A stretch of 36,575 nucleotides of DNA from 2-02-FULL-46-13 sp036517235 (GCA_036517235.1 DATDXL010000088.1:1-36575); one strand, 5' to 3'. Shown: positions 15,237-24,061, numbered from the stretch's first letter. Translations and numbers: made by a program. The notes: generated by a model from the sequence alone, not told the origin.

Positions 15237-17180
15237 GAAAAACCTGATAAGAAGAGGCCGTTTTCTTTTGGCAAACTCACTAACGTCGAGAAGAGCCTCT
15301 ATGCACGGCATGAATTCACGATACCCAAAGAGACCGATGACTTGCCTACACCGAGTCCGTCGGACGTTCCTTCTGAGTGGAAGGAGGAAGAGCCCCAGGG
15401 ATTTGGACGTTACGAGCATTTACTCAGCAAAAGCGGTCCTATCATGAAGAAGATACTCATTGCGGCTATAGGATTCTTTCTTGTGTCAGGTGCCTTCGCG
15501 GCGTACGTCTTTTTTGGCGGGTTGAACAGGGTCTCTACAGATAATATTGAGATCGCGGTTACTGGACCGTCATCGATTGGCGCTGGCGAGCCGCTTTCAT
15601 TTGAATTCACAATCAAGAATAAGAACAACGTCGACCTTGAAGTTGCCCACCTCCTTGTCGAATATCCGATTGGGTCACGTACGGCAGATCAAAGCCTGTC
15701 TGAACTTTTGCGTGAGAGCGAGTCGCTCGGCACGATTGATGCAGGAGCTTCAATGACGCGAACCAAGCAGGTGACGCTATTTGGCGAAGCCGACTCTACG
15801 CAGCGTATCATTATTTCTCTTGAGTATAGGGTTAAGGATTCCAGTGCGACCTACTTCAAAGAGCAGAATTACGACGTCATCATATCGACATCACCGGTTC
15901 GTATGACCATTAACTCCGTCAAGGAGGCCGTTTCAGGGAATGAGATGGAGATTTCTGTGGAGGTTGTCTCGAACTCGGCGACCATCGTAAGTGGCTTGAT
16001 GCTCAAGGTCGATTACCCCTTTGGATTTACGTTCTCGACCGCATCCCCGGTACCGACGTTCGGGAACAATACGTTCATGCTCGGCGATCTCAACCCTGCG
16101 GATCGGCGCATCATACGCATAAGGGGCAAAGTCACGGGTCAGGAAGGCGAAGACAGGCTCTTTCGTGTTACCCTCGGACTTCCTGATAAGCGCGATAACC
16201 GTCAGATTGGCACAGTTTTTCTCTCTTCCACCGAATCTATCGCCATCAAGCGTCCATTCGTGAGCGCTTCGCTGTCGCTCAATGGCTCTTCAGATGACGT
16301 CTTTACTATTGAAGCAGGTCAGTCTGTTCGGGGGGAAATCGCGTGGACAAACAATCTCCCGAGCCGTATCGTTGATCTAGAGATCCAAGTAAAGCTCACC
16401 GGGAGTTCGCTCAATCGCCTTTCAATCTCATCCCAAAGCGGAGGATTCTATCGTTCCATCGATAACATCATCATCTGGGATAAGACCACATCAGGGAACT
16501 TCGCGGTGGTGGAACCAGGAGAGAGCGGGGTTGCCTCCTTCACGTTCTCCTCACTTCCCGTTAGCTCACTTCTCTACTCTGGAGCACGTGGGAACGAGAT
16601 TTCTATCGATGTGAGCATCCAAGCGAGACGCCTCTCTGATGTCAGTGTTTCTGAACAGATTTCCTCGGGAACTTCAAAAAAGGTACGGATCTCGTCGAAT
16701 CTCGCTCTGACTGGGCGGAGTCTGTATTACTCGGGTCCCTTTTCGAACCAAGGTCCCATTCCGCCTGTAGTAGAGCGTAATACCACGTATACACTCGTTT
16801 GGTCTCTGACGAATACGCTCAACAGCGCATCAGGTATAAAAGTAGAGGCTGTGTTGCCTGGCTATATATCTTGGCTTAACAATGTCTCCGCAGGAGAATC
16901 TGTCCGATTTGATCCCGCGACTCGTCGCGTGGTCTGGGATGTAGGGGATGTCCCTGCCACGGCGGGATTTTCCGGTCCTCCTCGAGAGGTCTCATTTCAG
17001 GTTTCTTTTGTACCGAGTTTAAGCCAGCGAGAGACTTCGCCAACGCTTTTGGGTGAGTCAGTCGTTACCGGGGTGGATCGCTATAACAGCGCAAGCTTGC
17101 GTGCTAGCGCGCCCGTTGTAACAACAAGGATTTCCGATGGGGATCAGAAAATCGACCAGGGTAAGGTGCAACAGCAGTAG
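15234..17180 (+). CDS. Membrane-anchored extracellular protein, hypothetical
   Basis: 648 aa. A cytoplasmic N-terminal segment of ~75 charged residues is followed by one membrane helix (KKILIAAIGFFLVSGAFAAY, residues ~72-95). The rest is outside the cell and rich in beta-strand, Ser and Thr. It holds repeated DUF11/CARDB-like adhesive-type modules, for instance IGAGEPLSFEFTIKNKNNVD, then VVEPGESGVASFTFSSLP, then RNTTYTLVWSLTNTLNSASG. It probably sits in the envelope as a surface or scaffold protein; no enzyme motif is seen. The start ATG is fixed by the leader stem whose right arm ends on it. It is followed by glyS, 160 nt away, with a related leader. Confidence 0.8.
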   Translation: MEKPDKKRPFSFGKLTNVEKSLYARHEFTIPKETDDLPTPSPSDVPSEWKEEEPQGFGRYEHLLSKSGPIMKKILIAAIGFFLVSGAFAAYVFFGGLNRVSTDNIEIAVTGPSSIGAGEPLSFEFTIKNKNNVDLEVAHLLVEYPIGSRTADQSLSELLRESESLGTIDAGASMTRTKQVTLFGEADSTQRIIISLEYRVKDSSATYFKEQNYDVIISTSPVRMTINSVKEAVSGNEMEISVEVVSNSATIVSGLMLKVDYPFGFTFSTASPVPTFGNNTFMLGDLNPADRRIIRIRGKVTGQEGEDRLFRVTLGLPDKRDNRQIGTVFLSSTESIAIKRPFVSASLSLNGSSDDVFTIEAGQSVRGEIAWTNNLPSRIVDLEIQVKLTGSSLNRLSISSQSGGFYRSIDNIIIWDKTTSGNFAVVEPGESGVASFTFSSLPVSSLLYSGARGNEISIDVSIQARRLSDVSVSEQISSGTSKKVRISSNLALTGRSLYYSGPFSNQGPIPPVVERNTTYTLVWSLTNTLNSASGIKVEAVLPGYISWLNNVSAGESVRFDPATRRVVWDVGDVPATAGFSGPPREVSFQVSFVPSLSQRETSPTLLGESVVTGVDRYNSASLRASAPVVTTRISDGDQKIDQGKVQQQ

Positions 17181-17216
17181 ATTTATTGCATGAGTAAAAG
17201 CGAAACACAGGGAGTA

Positions 17217-17343
17217 ATGGATCCCGTTAGAGATAGGTCGTCAAGGACGACCGTAGTATTCTACTGGTGGAGTGGTGAGGTTCCGTGTATATTTCTTTCT
17301 AATGTCTGAAACAAATAAAAACCAGGTAATCTCTAACGGGATG
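17217..17343 (+). promoter_or_regulatory. Structured leader: 5'-end/start-codon stem, copy 2 (glyS)
   Basis: The left arm ATCCCGTTAGAGAT (17221-17234) pairs perfectly with ATCTCTAACGGGAT (17329-17342), ending on the AT of the start ATG at 17341. Compared with copy 1 the pair G-C has become A-T in both arms, a compensated change. Inside is a 7-bp hairpin GGTCGTC/GACGACC and a GTAG/CTAC hairpin. An ATG at 17217 opens a 30-codon frame. No clear -10 precedes it, so it may be read through from upstream. Confidence 0.65.
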
Positions 17344-18633
17344 GAGAAAATCGTCGCGCTCTCTAAGCGCCGCGGGTTTATCTATCCGAGTTTTGATATC
17401 TACGGCGGTCTCGCCGGTTTCTTTGATTATGGTCCATACGGTCTTGCTCTAAAGAATAATATAACGAAGGTGTGGTGGAATCAGTTTGTGACTGACAGAG
17501 AAGATATGTACGGTGTTGATTCGGCTATTGTCACCAAAAAAGAAGTACTCCAGGCAAGTGGCCACGCGCGCGGGTTTGCCGACATGCTTACCGAATGTGA
17601 GAAGTGCAAACGACGCTTTCGCGTTGATCACCTTGAGGACAAGCAAAAGTGCCCCGAGTGCGAGGGGAAACTTGGGGAAGCGAGACAGTTTTACATGATG
17701 CTAGAGACACACATTGGTGCGGCAGAACAAGAAGCTTCACTAGCGTATCTGCGTCCCGAAACAGCCCAAGGAATTTTCACCAATTTTAAGAATATCGTTG
17801 ACTCGTTTCATCCGGAGTTGCCGTTTGGTATTGCCCAAATCGGCAAAGCGTTTAGGAATGAGATCGCACCTCGAGATTTTCTCTTCCGCGTGCGCGAGCT
17901 CGAGCAGATGGAAGTAGAATATTTCGTGCGACCAGAATCCTGGGAAGAATCCTTTGAGATATGGCGAAAAGAAATCACGCGTTTTATCGAGTCAGTTGGA
18001 ATCGATTCATCTAAAGTCTCAGAGCTTGAGATCCCCGAAGCCGATAGAGCGCACTATTCGAAACGTACGGTCGATTTTGAATTTGAATTTCCTTTCGGCC
18101 GAAAAGAACTTTTTGGTCTCGCGTACCGAACCGATTATGATTTGAAGAACCACACGACAGCGAGCACAGTTGATCTCTCCTACCTTGATGAGACATCAAA
18201 AACAAAATTAATCCCGCACGTTATTGAGCCCTCGCTTGGCGTCGGCAGGACGCTACTCGCGCTACTCTGCAGTGTGTACACAGAAGATGAGATGAATGGT
18301 GAGAAACGTGAGCTATTGAAATTTAAACCTTCCGTTGCACCTGTGCTAGTCGCGGTATTTCCCTTGTTGCGCAACAAGTCAAAACTAGTGGAAAAGGCGA
18401 GGGAAGTGTATACAATGCTCAAAAAAGAGTTTGGGCGTGTTGAATTTGATGATCATGGCAATATCGGCAAGCGCTACCGCAGGCAAGACGAGATAGGTAC
18501 ACCGTTCTGTGTCACTGTTGATTTCGATACAATCGAAAAAGACGATACTGTTACAGTCCGTGACCGCGACAGCGGCAAGCAGGAGAGAATTGCAATCTCT
18601 GAATTGAATGATCATCTCAAGAAAGCGCTCTAG
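17341..18633 (+). CDS. glyS: Glycyl-tRNA synthetase (alpha2, eukaryote/archaeal-like type)
   Basis: Class II synthetase charging tRNA-Gly, 430 aa. It starts with the family N-terminus MEKIVALSKRRGFIYPSFDI. Motif 2 lies in PFGIAQIGKAFRNEIAPRDF with the Arg that binds ATP. RVRELEQMEVEYFVRPE and the motif 3 region VIEPSLGVGRTLLALLCSVY are present. The C-terminal anticodon-binding domain reads PVLVAVFPLL to GTPFCVTVDFDTIEKDDTV. The cysteine pairs CEKCKRR...CPECEG form a zinc ribbon in the insertion. I chose ATG 17341, which matches the family and the end of the leader stem; ATG 17302 would add 13 residues. It ends 1 nt before the protease gene, so they are co-transcribed. Confidence 0.92.
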   Translation: MEKIVALSKRRGFIYPSFDIYGGLAGFFDYGPYGLALKNNITKVWWNQFVTDREDMYGVDSAIVTKKEVLQASGHARGFADMLTECEKCKRRFRVDHLEDKQKCPECEGKLGEARQFYMMLETHIGAAEQEASLAYLRPETAQGIFTNFKNIVDSFHPELPFGIAQIGKAFRNEIAPRDFLFRVRELEQMEVEYFVRPESWEESFEIWRKEITRFIESVGIDSSKVSELEIPEADRAHYSKRTVDFEFEFPFGRKELFGLAYRTDYDLKNHTTASTVDLSYLDETSKTKLIPHVIEPSLGVGRTLLALLCSVYTEDEMNGEKRELLKFKPSVAPVLVAVFPLLRNKSKLVEKAREVYTMLKKEFGRVEFDDHGNIGKRYRRQDEIGTPFCVTVDFDTIEKDDTVTVRDRDSGKQERIAISELNDHLKKAL

Positions 18634-18634
18634 T

Positions 18635-19903
18635 ATGAATTTCTCGAAGAAAATTTTGCCCAACGGCATCCGTCTCATCACGGCACCTCTCAAAGACCAT
18701 CTTACGGTTACGGTGATGGTTTTGGTGGAAGCGGGCTCAAAATATGAGACACGAAAAGAAAATGGCATCTCGCACTTCCTAGAGCATATGTGCTTCAAGG
18801 GAACCGAAAAACGCCCCTACGCGCTCCACATCACCCGAGAACTTGATTCTATTGGTGCCGCGTACAACGCATTTACCGGTCAAGAGTTCACGGGATATTA
18901 CGCGAAGTGCGACTTCAGGCACTTTGAGAAAGCCCTCGATGTGGTGTCTGACATCTACCTCCACTCTAAGCTTCCCGAAGCCGACATGCAGAAGGAGAAA
19001 GGTGTCATCATCGAGGAGATCAATATGTATGAGGATTTGCCACAGAAAAAAGTACAAGATGTGTTTTCAGAGCTTCTCTACGGAGATACACCTGCAGGGT
19101 GGAACATCGCAGGGTCAAAAGAGACTGTGTCTGCGTTTACGAGAGTTGAGCTGCTTGATTACCGGACTCGTCACTATGTCGCTGAAGCGACTACAGTAGT
19201 CGTAGCAGGTAATATTGATGAACAGAGCGCCATAAGCGCTGTAGAAGAGAGGTTTGCTCACGCGCACCACGGGAAAAAAGATGGAAAAGAGAAAGTTACC
19301 GAAAAACAAATCAACCCTGTCGCGAGAGTGGTTTTTAAGGAAACCGACCAAGCGCATTTTGTCGTAGGCGTGCGTTCTTTTGATGTGCACGATAAACGCA
19401 ATGCGACACTGCGTGTTCTTTCCGGGATTCTCGGGGGCGGCATGAGCTCTCGATTATTTCAAAAAGTTCGCGATGAGATGGGAGCGGCCTACTACGTCGG
19501 CGCGGCAAATGAAGCATTCACCGACCATGGCTACTTTGAGATTGCGGCAGGCGTGGATCAAAAGCGTGTTGACGAAGTACTGACGGCAGTTCTCGGAGAA
19601 TGCGTTCGTCTCAAAGAGGAGACTGTTGTTTCAGAAGAGCTTCAGAAGGTAAAGGACTATCTTACGGGAACCATGTTTCTCTCTCTTGAGACATCCGATG
19701 CCCTCGCCGATCTTTTAGGGTATCAGGAAATCATGCGCAAACCAGTCAAAACACCCGATGAGATACGGAAATCGATCGAGGAGGTCGGCGCTTCAGACGT
19801 CCAGAAGCTTGCGCAACAGCTTTTTGTGCCAGAGCATCTCAACTTCGCTCTTGTAGGAAAATTTAAGGATGAGCAACACTTCCTCAAACTCTTGGCAGTG
19901 TGA
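18635..19903 (+). CDS. M16-family zinc protease (processing-peptidase-like)
   Basis: 422 aa from ATG 18635, which follows the glyS stop after one base. The inverted zinc motif HFLEHMCFKGT (HxxEH, near residue 47) is intact, and the third ligand Glu lies in KGVIIEEINMYEDLP. The C-terminal half carries the usual R/Y-type substrate-binding segment ILGGGMSSRLFQKVRDEMG and AAYYVGAANEAF. Length fits the single-subunit bacterial group (YmxG/PqqL-like) that cleaves peptides up to small proteins. There is no signal peptide, so it is probably cytosolic. The neighbouring AaRS and permease give no clear hint of substrate. Confidence 0.92.
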   Translation: MNFSKKILPNGIRLITAPLKDHLTVTVMVLVEAGSKYETRKENGISHFLEHMCFKGTEKRPYALHITRELDSIGAAYNAFTGQEFTGYYAKCDFRHFEKALDVVSDIYLHSKLPEADMQKEKGVIIEEINMYEDLPQKKVQDVFSELLYGDTPAGWNIAGSKETVSAFTRVELLDYRTRHYVAEATTVVVAGNIDEQSAISAVEERFAHAHHGKKDGKEKVTEKQINPVARVVFKETDQAHFVVGVRSFDVHDKRNATLRVLSGILGGGMSSRLFQKVRDEMGAAYYVGAANEAFTDHGYFEIAAGVDQKRVDEVLTAVLGECVRLKEETVVSEELQKVKDYLTGTMFLSLETSDALADLLGYQEIMRKPVKTPDEIRKSIEEVGASDVQKLAQQLFVPEHLNFALVGKFKDEQHFLKLLAV

Positions 19904-19924
19904 CTTCTTTTTAGTGCCAAAACG

Positions 19925-20050
19925 TATTACTATAGGGAGGTATGCCCGGTAGTACAACGCATGTCTTAGCAGAATAGTACGTTATTTCAAGGGTATTTCG
20001 GGCGGTTAATTGATTTATTCGCATAAATAAGAGTTGTACTACCGGGTATG
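19925..20050 (+). promoter_or_regulatory. Structured leader: 5'-end/start-codon stem, copy 3 (AI-2E permease)
   Basis: TACTAT (19928-19933) is a likely -10. The left arm CCCGGTAGTACAAC (19945-19958) pairs perfectly with GTTGTACTACCGGG (20033-20046). It extends by a G-U and two A-T pairs into the start ATG at 20048. An ATG at 19942 opens an 11-codon frame (MPGSTTHVLAE). The 74-nt loop holds an ATTTAT/ATAAAT hairpin. No Shine-Dalgarno sequence is seen before the ATG. Confidence 0.65.
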
Positions 20051-21157
20051 GGAGGAAAGGATAATAGCAGTCTCTCCATAACTATCACCTCCGGAGCCGT
20101 CATTAAGGCTGTGGTAATTCTGGCTATTTTCTGGTTCCTGTATTTCATGCGCGACCTTGTCGTTGTCATCCTCGCCTCTCTCGTCATTGCCGCGGGGATA
20201 GAGCCTTTCATCGCGTGGTTCAAGAGATTCAAGATTCCGCGGACGCTCTCTGTCATCTTTATATACTTTTTCATCGCGCTTGTGCTCGCGGGCCTGTTCT
20301 ATTTTTTCGTGCCCGCGCTCGTCGCCGACACCTCCGACCTTTTCTCAAAATTGCCCACCTACCTGGAGACGGTGAGCGTATGGAATCCCTTTAAAGAAGC
20401 GGTTTCTTCCCCCTCAAGCTTTGCGGGACAATTCCCTTTGCCCGGAGAGTTCTCTTTTGGCGATCTCGCTACGCAGCTTCAGAATCTGCTCGCCGACACT
20501 TCCCGAGGTTTCATCGGGGCCGTGAGCGTGGTCTCTGGCGGGATATTGAGCCTCATCCTCATCATCGTGCTCTCGTTCTACCTCGCAGTGCAAGAGGATG
20601 GTGTCGCACGGTTCCTGAAGATCGTCATACCTGTCCGCTACGAGTCCTACATTCTTGACCTGTGGCGCAGGTCACAGGTAAAGATTGGTCGGTGGCTTCA
20701 GGGACAGTTCCTCTTGGGTCTTCTTATCGGTGTTCTAGTCTACCTCGGCCTCACTATCCTTGGCGTGAAAAATGCCCTGCTTTTGGCTCTTTTGGCCGCT
20801 GTTTTCGAGCTTATTCCGGTCTTCGGCCCTATCCTCTCTGCGGTTCCGGCAGTAGTACTCGCATTCATACACGGGCTCAGCTTTATAGACCCTGGGGTCG
20901 GGAGCGCGGTTGCGGTCGTGCTTTTTTATGTGCTCATCCAGCAATTCGAGAATCATCTCATTTATCCGCTCGTCGTGAGGAAAGTCGTGGGTATCCCGCC
21001 CATTATCGTCATCTTGGCCATCATCGTCGGGTTCAAGCTTGCCGATGTGCTTGGTGTCATCCTCTCTGTGCCTCTGGCGGCTATCCTTGTCGAATTCCTC
21101 GACGATATACAGCGTGACAAGGAAAAAGCTGTAGCGTCAGTCTCTCCTCGCCCCTAA
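20048..21157 (+). CDS. AI-2E family transporter (YdiK/PerM-like permease)
   Basis: 369-aa polytopic membrane protein. Helices are clear at residues ~18-38, 38-58 (MRDLVVVILASLVIAAGIEP), 72-95 and 155-180. A cluster of further helices lies near 215-320, including FELIPVFGPILSAVPAVVLA and the family motif FENHLIYPLVVRKVVGIPP. The family was named for AI-2 export but members also move sodium or other solutes, so substrate is unknown. The start is set by the leader stem, and the AAGG-rich stretch lies inside the gene. metG follows 9 nt after the stop. Confidence 0.9.
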   Translation: MGGKDNSSLSITITSGAVIKAVVILAIFWFLYFMRDLVVVILASLVIAAGIEPFIAWFKRFKIPRTLSVIFIYFFIALVLAGLFYFFVPALVADTSDLFSKLPTYLETVSVWNPFKEAVSSPSSFAGQFPLPGEFSFGDLATQLQNLLADTSRGFIGAVSVVSGGILSLILIIVLSFYLAVQEDGVARFLKIVIPVRYESYILDLWRRSQVKIGRWLQGQFLLGLLIGVLVYLGLTILGVKNALLLALLAAVFELIPVFGPILSAVPAVVLAFIHGLSFIDPGVGSAVAVVLFYVLIQQFENHLIYPLVVRKVVGIPPIIVILAIIVGFKLADVLGVILSVPLAAILVEFLDDIQRDKEKAVASVSPRP

Positions 21158-21166
21158 CCCTCTCTC

Positions 21167-22768
21167 ATGGCACATCCGTCAATGGGCGCGCGAGAAAAAG
21201 CCAAAACGTTCTATTCGCTAGTGAGTGAGCGGAGAGTGAATGCTAGTAGCATTCACTCTCCCGAGCGAACGACGCGAACAAAAGGTTTTCCACCTCGCAA
21301 CTCTACTAGTAATACCTTTTATATAACGACGACGCTTCCTTACGTTAATGCCCCGCTTCATCTTGGACACGCTACCGAGATTATTCGAGCTGATACGATT
21401 GCTCGTTACAAGAAACTCGTTGGTTTCGATGTGTTCTTCAATACAGGTACCGACGAGCATGGTATGAAAATATTCGAAGCAGCGCAGAAAGCGGGAAAGG
21501 GGGTGCAACAGTTTGTCGATGAATATTCCGCACTCTATAAAGAAACCTTGCAGAAATTCGGGGTGTCTCCCGATGCTCACTACATCCGTACGACTGATGT
21601 ACATCACATCGCCGCGGCGCAAGAATTCTGGAAACATTGCGATAAGAACGGTTTTATCTATAAGAAGGAATATCAGGCGAAATACTGTATCGGGTGTGAA
21701 GAAGAAAAGACAGACAGCGAGCTTGTGAATGGCAAATGCCCGATACATGACCGCGTGCCAGAGCTTATCAACGAGGAGAACTATTTTTTTAAACTCTCTG
21801 CCTTTGGTGATAAAGTAATAGCGTTATATGACTCGAATCCCGGTCTTGTTGTTCCGGGATACCGTCTAAACGAGCTTCGCGAATTCATCAAGCGGGGATT
21901 GAGGGATTTCAGCATTTCTCGACTCAAGAAGAAACTTCCGTGGGGTATTCCGGTACCAGACGACGATTCCCAGGTGATGTACGTATGGTTCGATGCTCTG
22001 GTCAACTATATTTCGACTCTCGGCTGGCCTGATGAAAAGGGAGATTTCAAAAAGTATTGGGTTAATGGCGCTCCGACGCAGTACTGCGGAAAAGACAACA
22101 CTCGTTTTCAGGGGCTTATGTGGCAGGCCATGCTCATGGCCGCTGGGATTTCCCCCACCCGTACCATTGTCGTTGACGGGTTCATTCTTGCTGAAGGAGG
22201 GGGGAAGATGTCAAAGACCTTGGGTAACGTCGTTGAGCCTCTCGATATCGTGAATGAGTACGGCACAGATACGCTTCGCTATTTCGTTCTTCGGGAATTC
22301 CATCCTTTTGAAGATACGGCAGTTTCTAAGGAGAAATTCAAAGAATGGTATAACGCGAATCTGGTTAATGGATTGGGGAATCTTGTGAGCCGAATTATGA
22401 AGATGGCGATATCATACAACGTTTCTTTTTCCAAAGAATCGGCGCTGTGGTTCTCAAGAACCATAGAAATGGATTCTTACCATCAGAGACATAAAGGCTT
22501 TCTTGATTCATATAATATCCAAGAGGCAGCAAATGTTGTTTGGGAAGCGATTTCAGCTGCTGATAATTTTATACAGAAGCAAGAGCCTTTTAAGAAAATC
22601 AAAAGCGACAGAAATGTTGCCGAAGAAGATATCAAACAACTTATGAGTCGATTGTATTTTATAGCTATGATGATAGAGCCTTTTATGCCAGAGACCTCCA
22701 AGAAAATTCAAGATTTGATACGAGAGAATAAAATGCCTTCCGTTCCGCTCTTCCCGAGGAAAGAATAG
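21167..22768 (+). CDS. metG: Methionyl-tRNA synthetase
   Basis: Class I synthetase that charges elongator and initiator tRNA-Met. The catalytic core starts at FYITTTLPYVNAPLHLGHA, with HLGH as the HIGH motif. The zinc knuckle CIGCEEEKTDSEL...CPIHD follows. KMSKTLGNVVEPL is the KMSKS motif, and a helical anticodon domain ends the protein. It is 533 aa and lacks the C-terminal tRNA-binding domain of longer MetG forms. The first ~48 residues are not MetG-like, because a palindromic repeat has entered this region. The ATG at 21167 is the only good start, but translation could begin later at an in-frame GTG (21221 or 21236). It lies 9 nt after the permease and is probably co-transcribed. Confidence 0.92.
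   Translation: MAHPSMGAREKAKTFYSLVSERRVNASSIHSPERTTRTKGFPPRNSTSNTFYITTTLPYVNAPLHLGHATEIIRADTIARYKKLVGFDVFFNTGTDEHGMKIFEAAQKAGKGVQQFVDEYSALYKETLQKFGVSPDAHYIRTTDVHHIAAAQEFWKHCDKNGFIYKKEYQAKYCIGCEEEKTDSELVNGKCPIHDRVPELINEENYFFKLSAFGDKVIALYDSNPGLVVPGYRLNELREFIKRGLRDFSISRLKKKLPWGIPVPDDDSQVMYVWFDALVNYISTLGWPDEKGDFKKYWVNGAPTQYCGKDNTRFQGLMWQAMLMAAGISPTRTIVVDGFILAEGGGKMSKTLGNVVEPLDIVNEYGTDTLRYFVLREFHPFEDTAVSKEKFKEWYNANLVNGLGNLVSRIMKMAISYNVSFSKESALWFSRTIEMDSYHQRHKGFLDSYNIQEAANVVWEAISAADNFIQKQEPFKKIKSDRNVAEEDIKQLMSRLYFIAMMIEPFMPETSKKIQDLIRENKMPSVPLFPRKE
21203..21295. repeat. Palindromic repeat inside the 5' end of metG
   Basis: The core is a perfect 12-bp hairpin AGAGTGAATGCT / AGCATTCACTCT with loop AGT (21234-21260). 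It is flanked by CGCTAGTGAGTGAGCGG and CCCGAGCGAACGACGCG. Both flanks recur, inverted, at 11433-11655. It encodes residues ~13-43 of the predicted MetG. Confidence 0.75.
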
Positions 22769-22781
22769 TTACTTTATCTTA

Positions 22782-22815
22782 TCGTTATTATAAAACCATC
22801 GTCTTATAATAACGA
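22782..22815. repeat. 12-bp AT-rich inverted repeat after metG
   Basis: TCGTTATTATAA (22782-22793) and TTATAATAACGA (22804-22815) are perfectly complementary with a 10-nt loop. There is no T run, and GC content is too low for a classical terminator. It may be an operator for the downstream ATP-grasp gene or a weak terminator. Confidence 0.7.
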
Positions 22816-22859
22816 CATTAATTCACGCAACGGATCTTTGTTAAATTTTTATCACAGAG

Positions 22860-22899
22860 ATTGCGCATATACGCGCAAAAAAGGTAGAGTAGCGGGATG
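22860..22899 (+). promoter_or_regulatory. Near-leaderless promoter of the ATP-grasp gene
   Basis: TTGCGC, an ~18-bp spacer that contains a GCGCATATACGCGC palindrome, then TAGAGT and 6 nt (AGCGGG) to the ATG at 22897. The mRNA would start at or a base or two before the ATG. Confidence 0.5.
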
Positions 22900-23697
22900 C
22901 AAGACAGCCTCGCACAACTCAAGTGCCTTAAAGAAGCTTGTAAACGCTTAGGTTTTTCCTTTTTCGAGATAGACGAGAACGGAAACCTTATCGAGGTTCA
23001 TACATCAAAAGGCAAGCTCTTTTTCGCCAATTTCGCAACGCCATTTAATTCCGGAGCGGCTGAACATATTTGTAGCGATAAAGAATTCACTTTTACTCTT
23101 TTGCATAAGGTTATGAAAATGCCCGGCACGGTCGGATATTTTGACCCCTCATTTCGGGAGGGGTATGACCGTTTCAAGAAATTCGATGATGTGGAGGAAA
23201 TTATCACAGATATAGAGCAGAGATTCTCGTATCCCTTGGTGGTAAAAAAGAATAGCGGAATGCGCGGTATCAACGTTTTTCTCTGTAAAAATAGGGAGGA
23301 GGCTAAGAAGGCACTAGAGGAAATATATCGCGAAGATTCTCCCGACTATGATTATGTGGCTCTCGCCCAAGAATACGTAAAGCCAATTGCGCACATCCGC
23401 GCCGTCTTTTTTCAAGGAAAGATTGTGCTGTCCTATAAAACGGAAGCTCTCTGGGGGATTGCCACTAGGGCGGGCGATATAAAAGACGCACCCGATTCAG
23501 AGATTGAAAAATTCATTGAGCCGATTCAGAGAATATTTCCGCTTCAATTCGCAGGCGCTGATATTCTGAAGGATGGGGAGGGAAAGCTCTGGCTTCTGGA
23601 ATTGAACAGCCGTCCCGGGTTTACCCAATTTATCCGTGAGCACGGGCAGGACAGCGTGATCGCCATGTATGAGAAGATATTGAAATTGTCTGCTTGA
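22897..23697 (+). CDS. ATP-grasp ligase, RimK/cyanophycin-synthetase-like
   Basis: 266-aa ATP-grasp fold protein. These enzymes use ATP to activate a carboxylate and join it to an amine or thiol. The lysine in YPLVVKKNSGMRGINVFLCK and the following glycine-rich loop are the ATP-binding part. ALAQEYVKPIAHIRAVFFQGK is the central strand pair. The metal-binding end is LWLLELNSRPGFTQFIREHG (Glu and Asn ligands). It most resembles RimK-type glutamate ligases, but substrate cannot be read from the sequence. The start has a promoter directly in front. Its last codons contain the -35 of the next gene. Confidence 0.8.
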   Translation: MQDSLAQLKCLKEACKRLGFSFFEIDENGNLIEVHTSKGKLFFANFATPFNSGAAEHICSDKEFTFTLLHKVMKMPGTVGYFDPSFREGYDRFKKFDDVEEIITDIEQRFSYPLVVKKNSGMRGINVFLCKNREEAKKALEEIYREDSPDYDYVALAQEYVKPIAHIRAVFFQGKIVLSYKTEALWGIATRAGDIKDAPDSEIEKFIEPIQRIFPLQFAGADILKDGEGKLWLLELNSRPGFTQFIREHGQDSVIAMYEKILKLSA

Positions 23698-23721
23698 CAT
23701 CGATTTCGGAGAGCGTATGGT
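23694..23721 (+). promoter_or_regulatory. Promoter of the 103-aa gene
   Basis: TTGACA (23694-23699) overlaps the stop codon of the ATP-grasp gene. A 16-bp spacer and TATGGT (23716-23721) follow. AGAAAGGA is the ribosome site before the ATG at 23744. Confidence 0.75.
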
Positions 23722-23743
23722 CTAAGTAGAAAGGATTTGAACC

Positions 23744-24055
23744 ATGAACACATTGAATGAGTTTGCTTTGCACCACCCGTTTCTCCTTCTGCTGAGCTTT
23801 GAGTTCCTTGGTCTTCTGGGGATTCTTTGTCTGACGATGCTTTCAATACACCTTCAATGGAAGGAGCCGAGGATTCGCGAGGGTGACATTATGCGCTACC
23901 ACAATCCGAAGGATAAAGTGAGACACCACAAGTTCGTCACGGTATTCGATATCGCCGAACGCGAATGCATCGCATTCGTCAAATGGGATGGGACTACGAG
24001 CCCTATTCCGTTTCACCGACTCCGTCATTTTCCTCAAACCGTATTTTTACCCTGA
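23744..24055 (+). CDS. Small membrane-anchored hypothetical protein
   Basis: 103 aa, not recognised. One N-terminal hydrophobic helix (FLLLLSFEFLGLLGILCLTML, about residues 13-33, over 20 residues long and given here as two parts FLLLLSFEFL and GLLGILCLTML) is followed by a soluble part with histidine and charged residues. That part (REGDIMRYHNPKDKVRHHKF, then FVKWDGTTSPIPFHRLRHFP) resembles a short SH3-like beta-barrel. It is a complete unit with its own promoter, Shine-Dalgarno sequence and terminator. This makes it a real gene of unknown role. Confidence 0.7.
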   Translation: MNTLNEFALHHPFLLLLSFEFLGLLGILCLTMLSIHLQWKEPRIREGDIMRYHNPKDKVRHHKFVTVFDIAERECIAFVKWDGTTSPIPFHRLRHFPQTVFLP

Positions 24056-24061
24056 TTTTAC

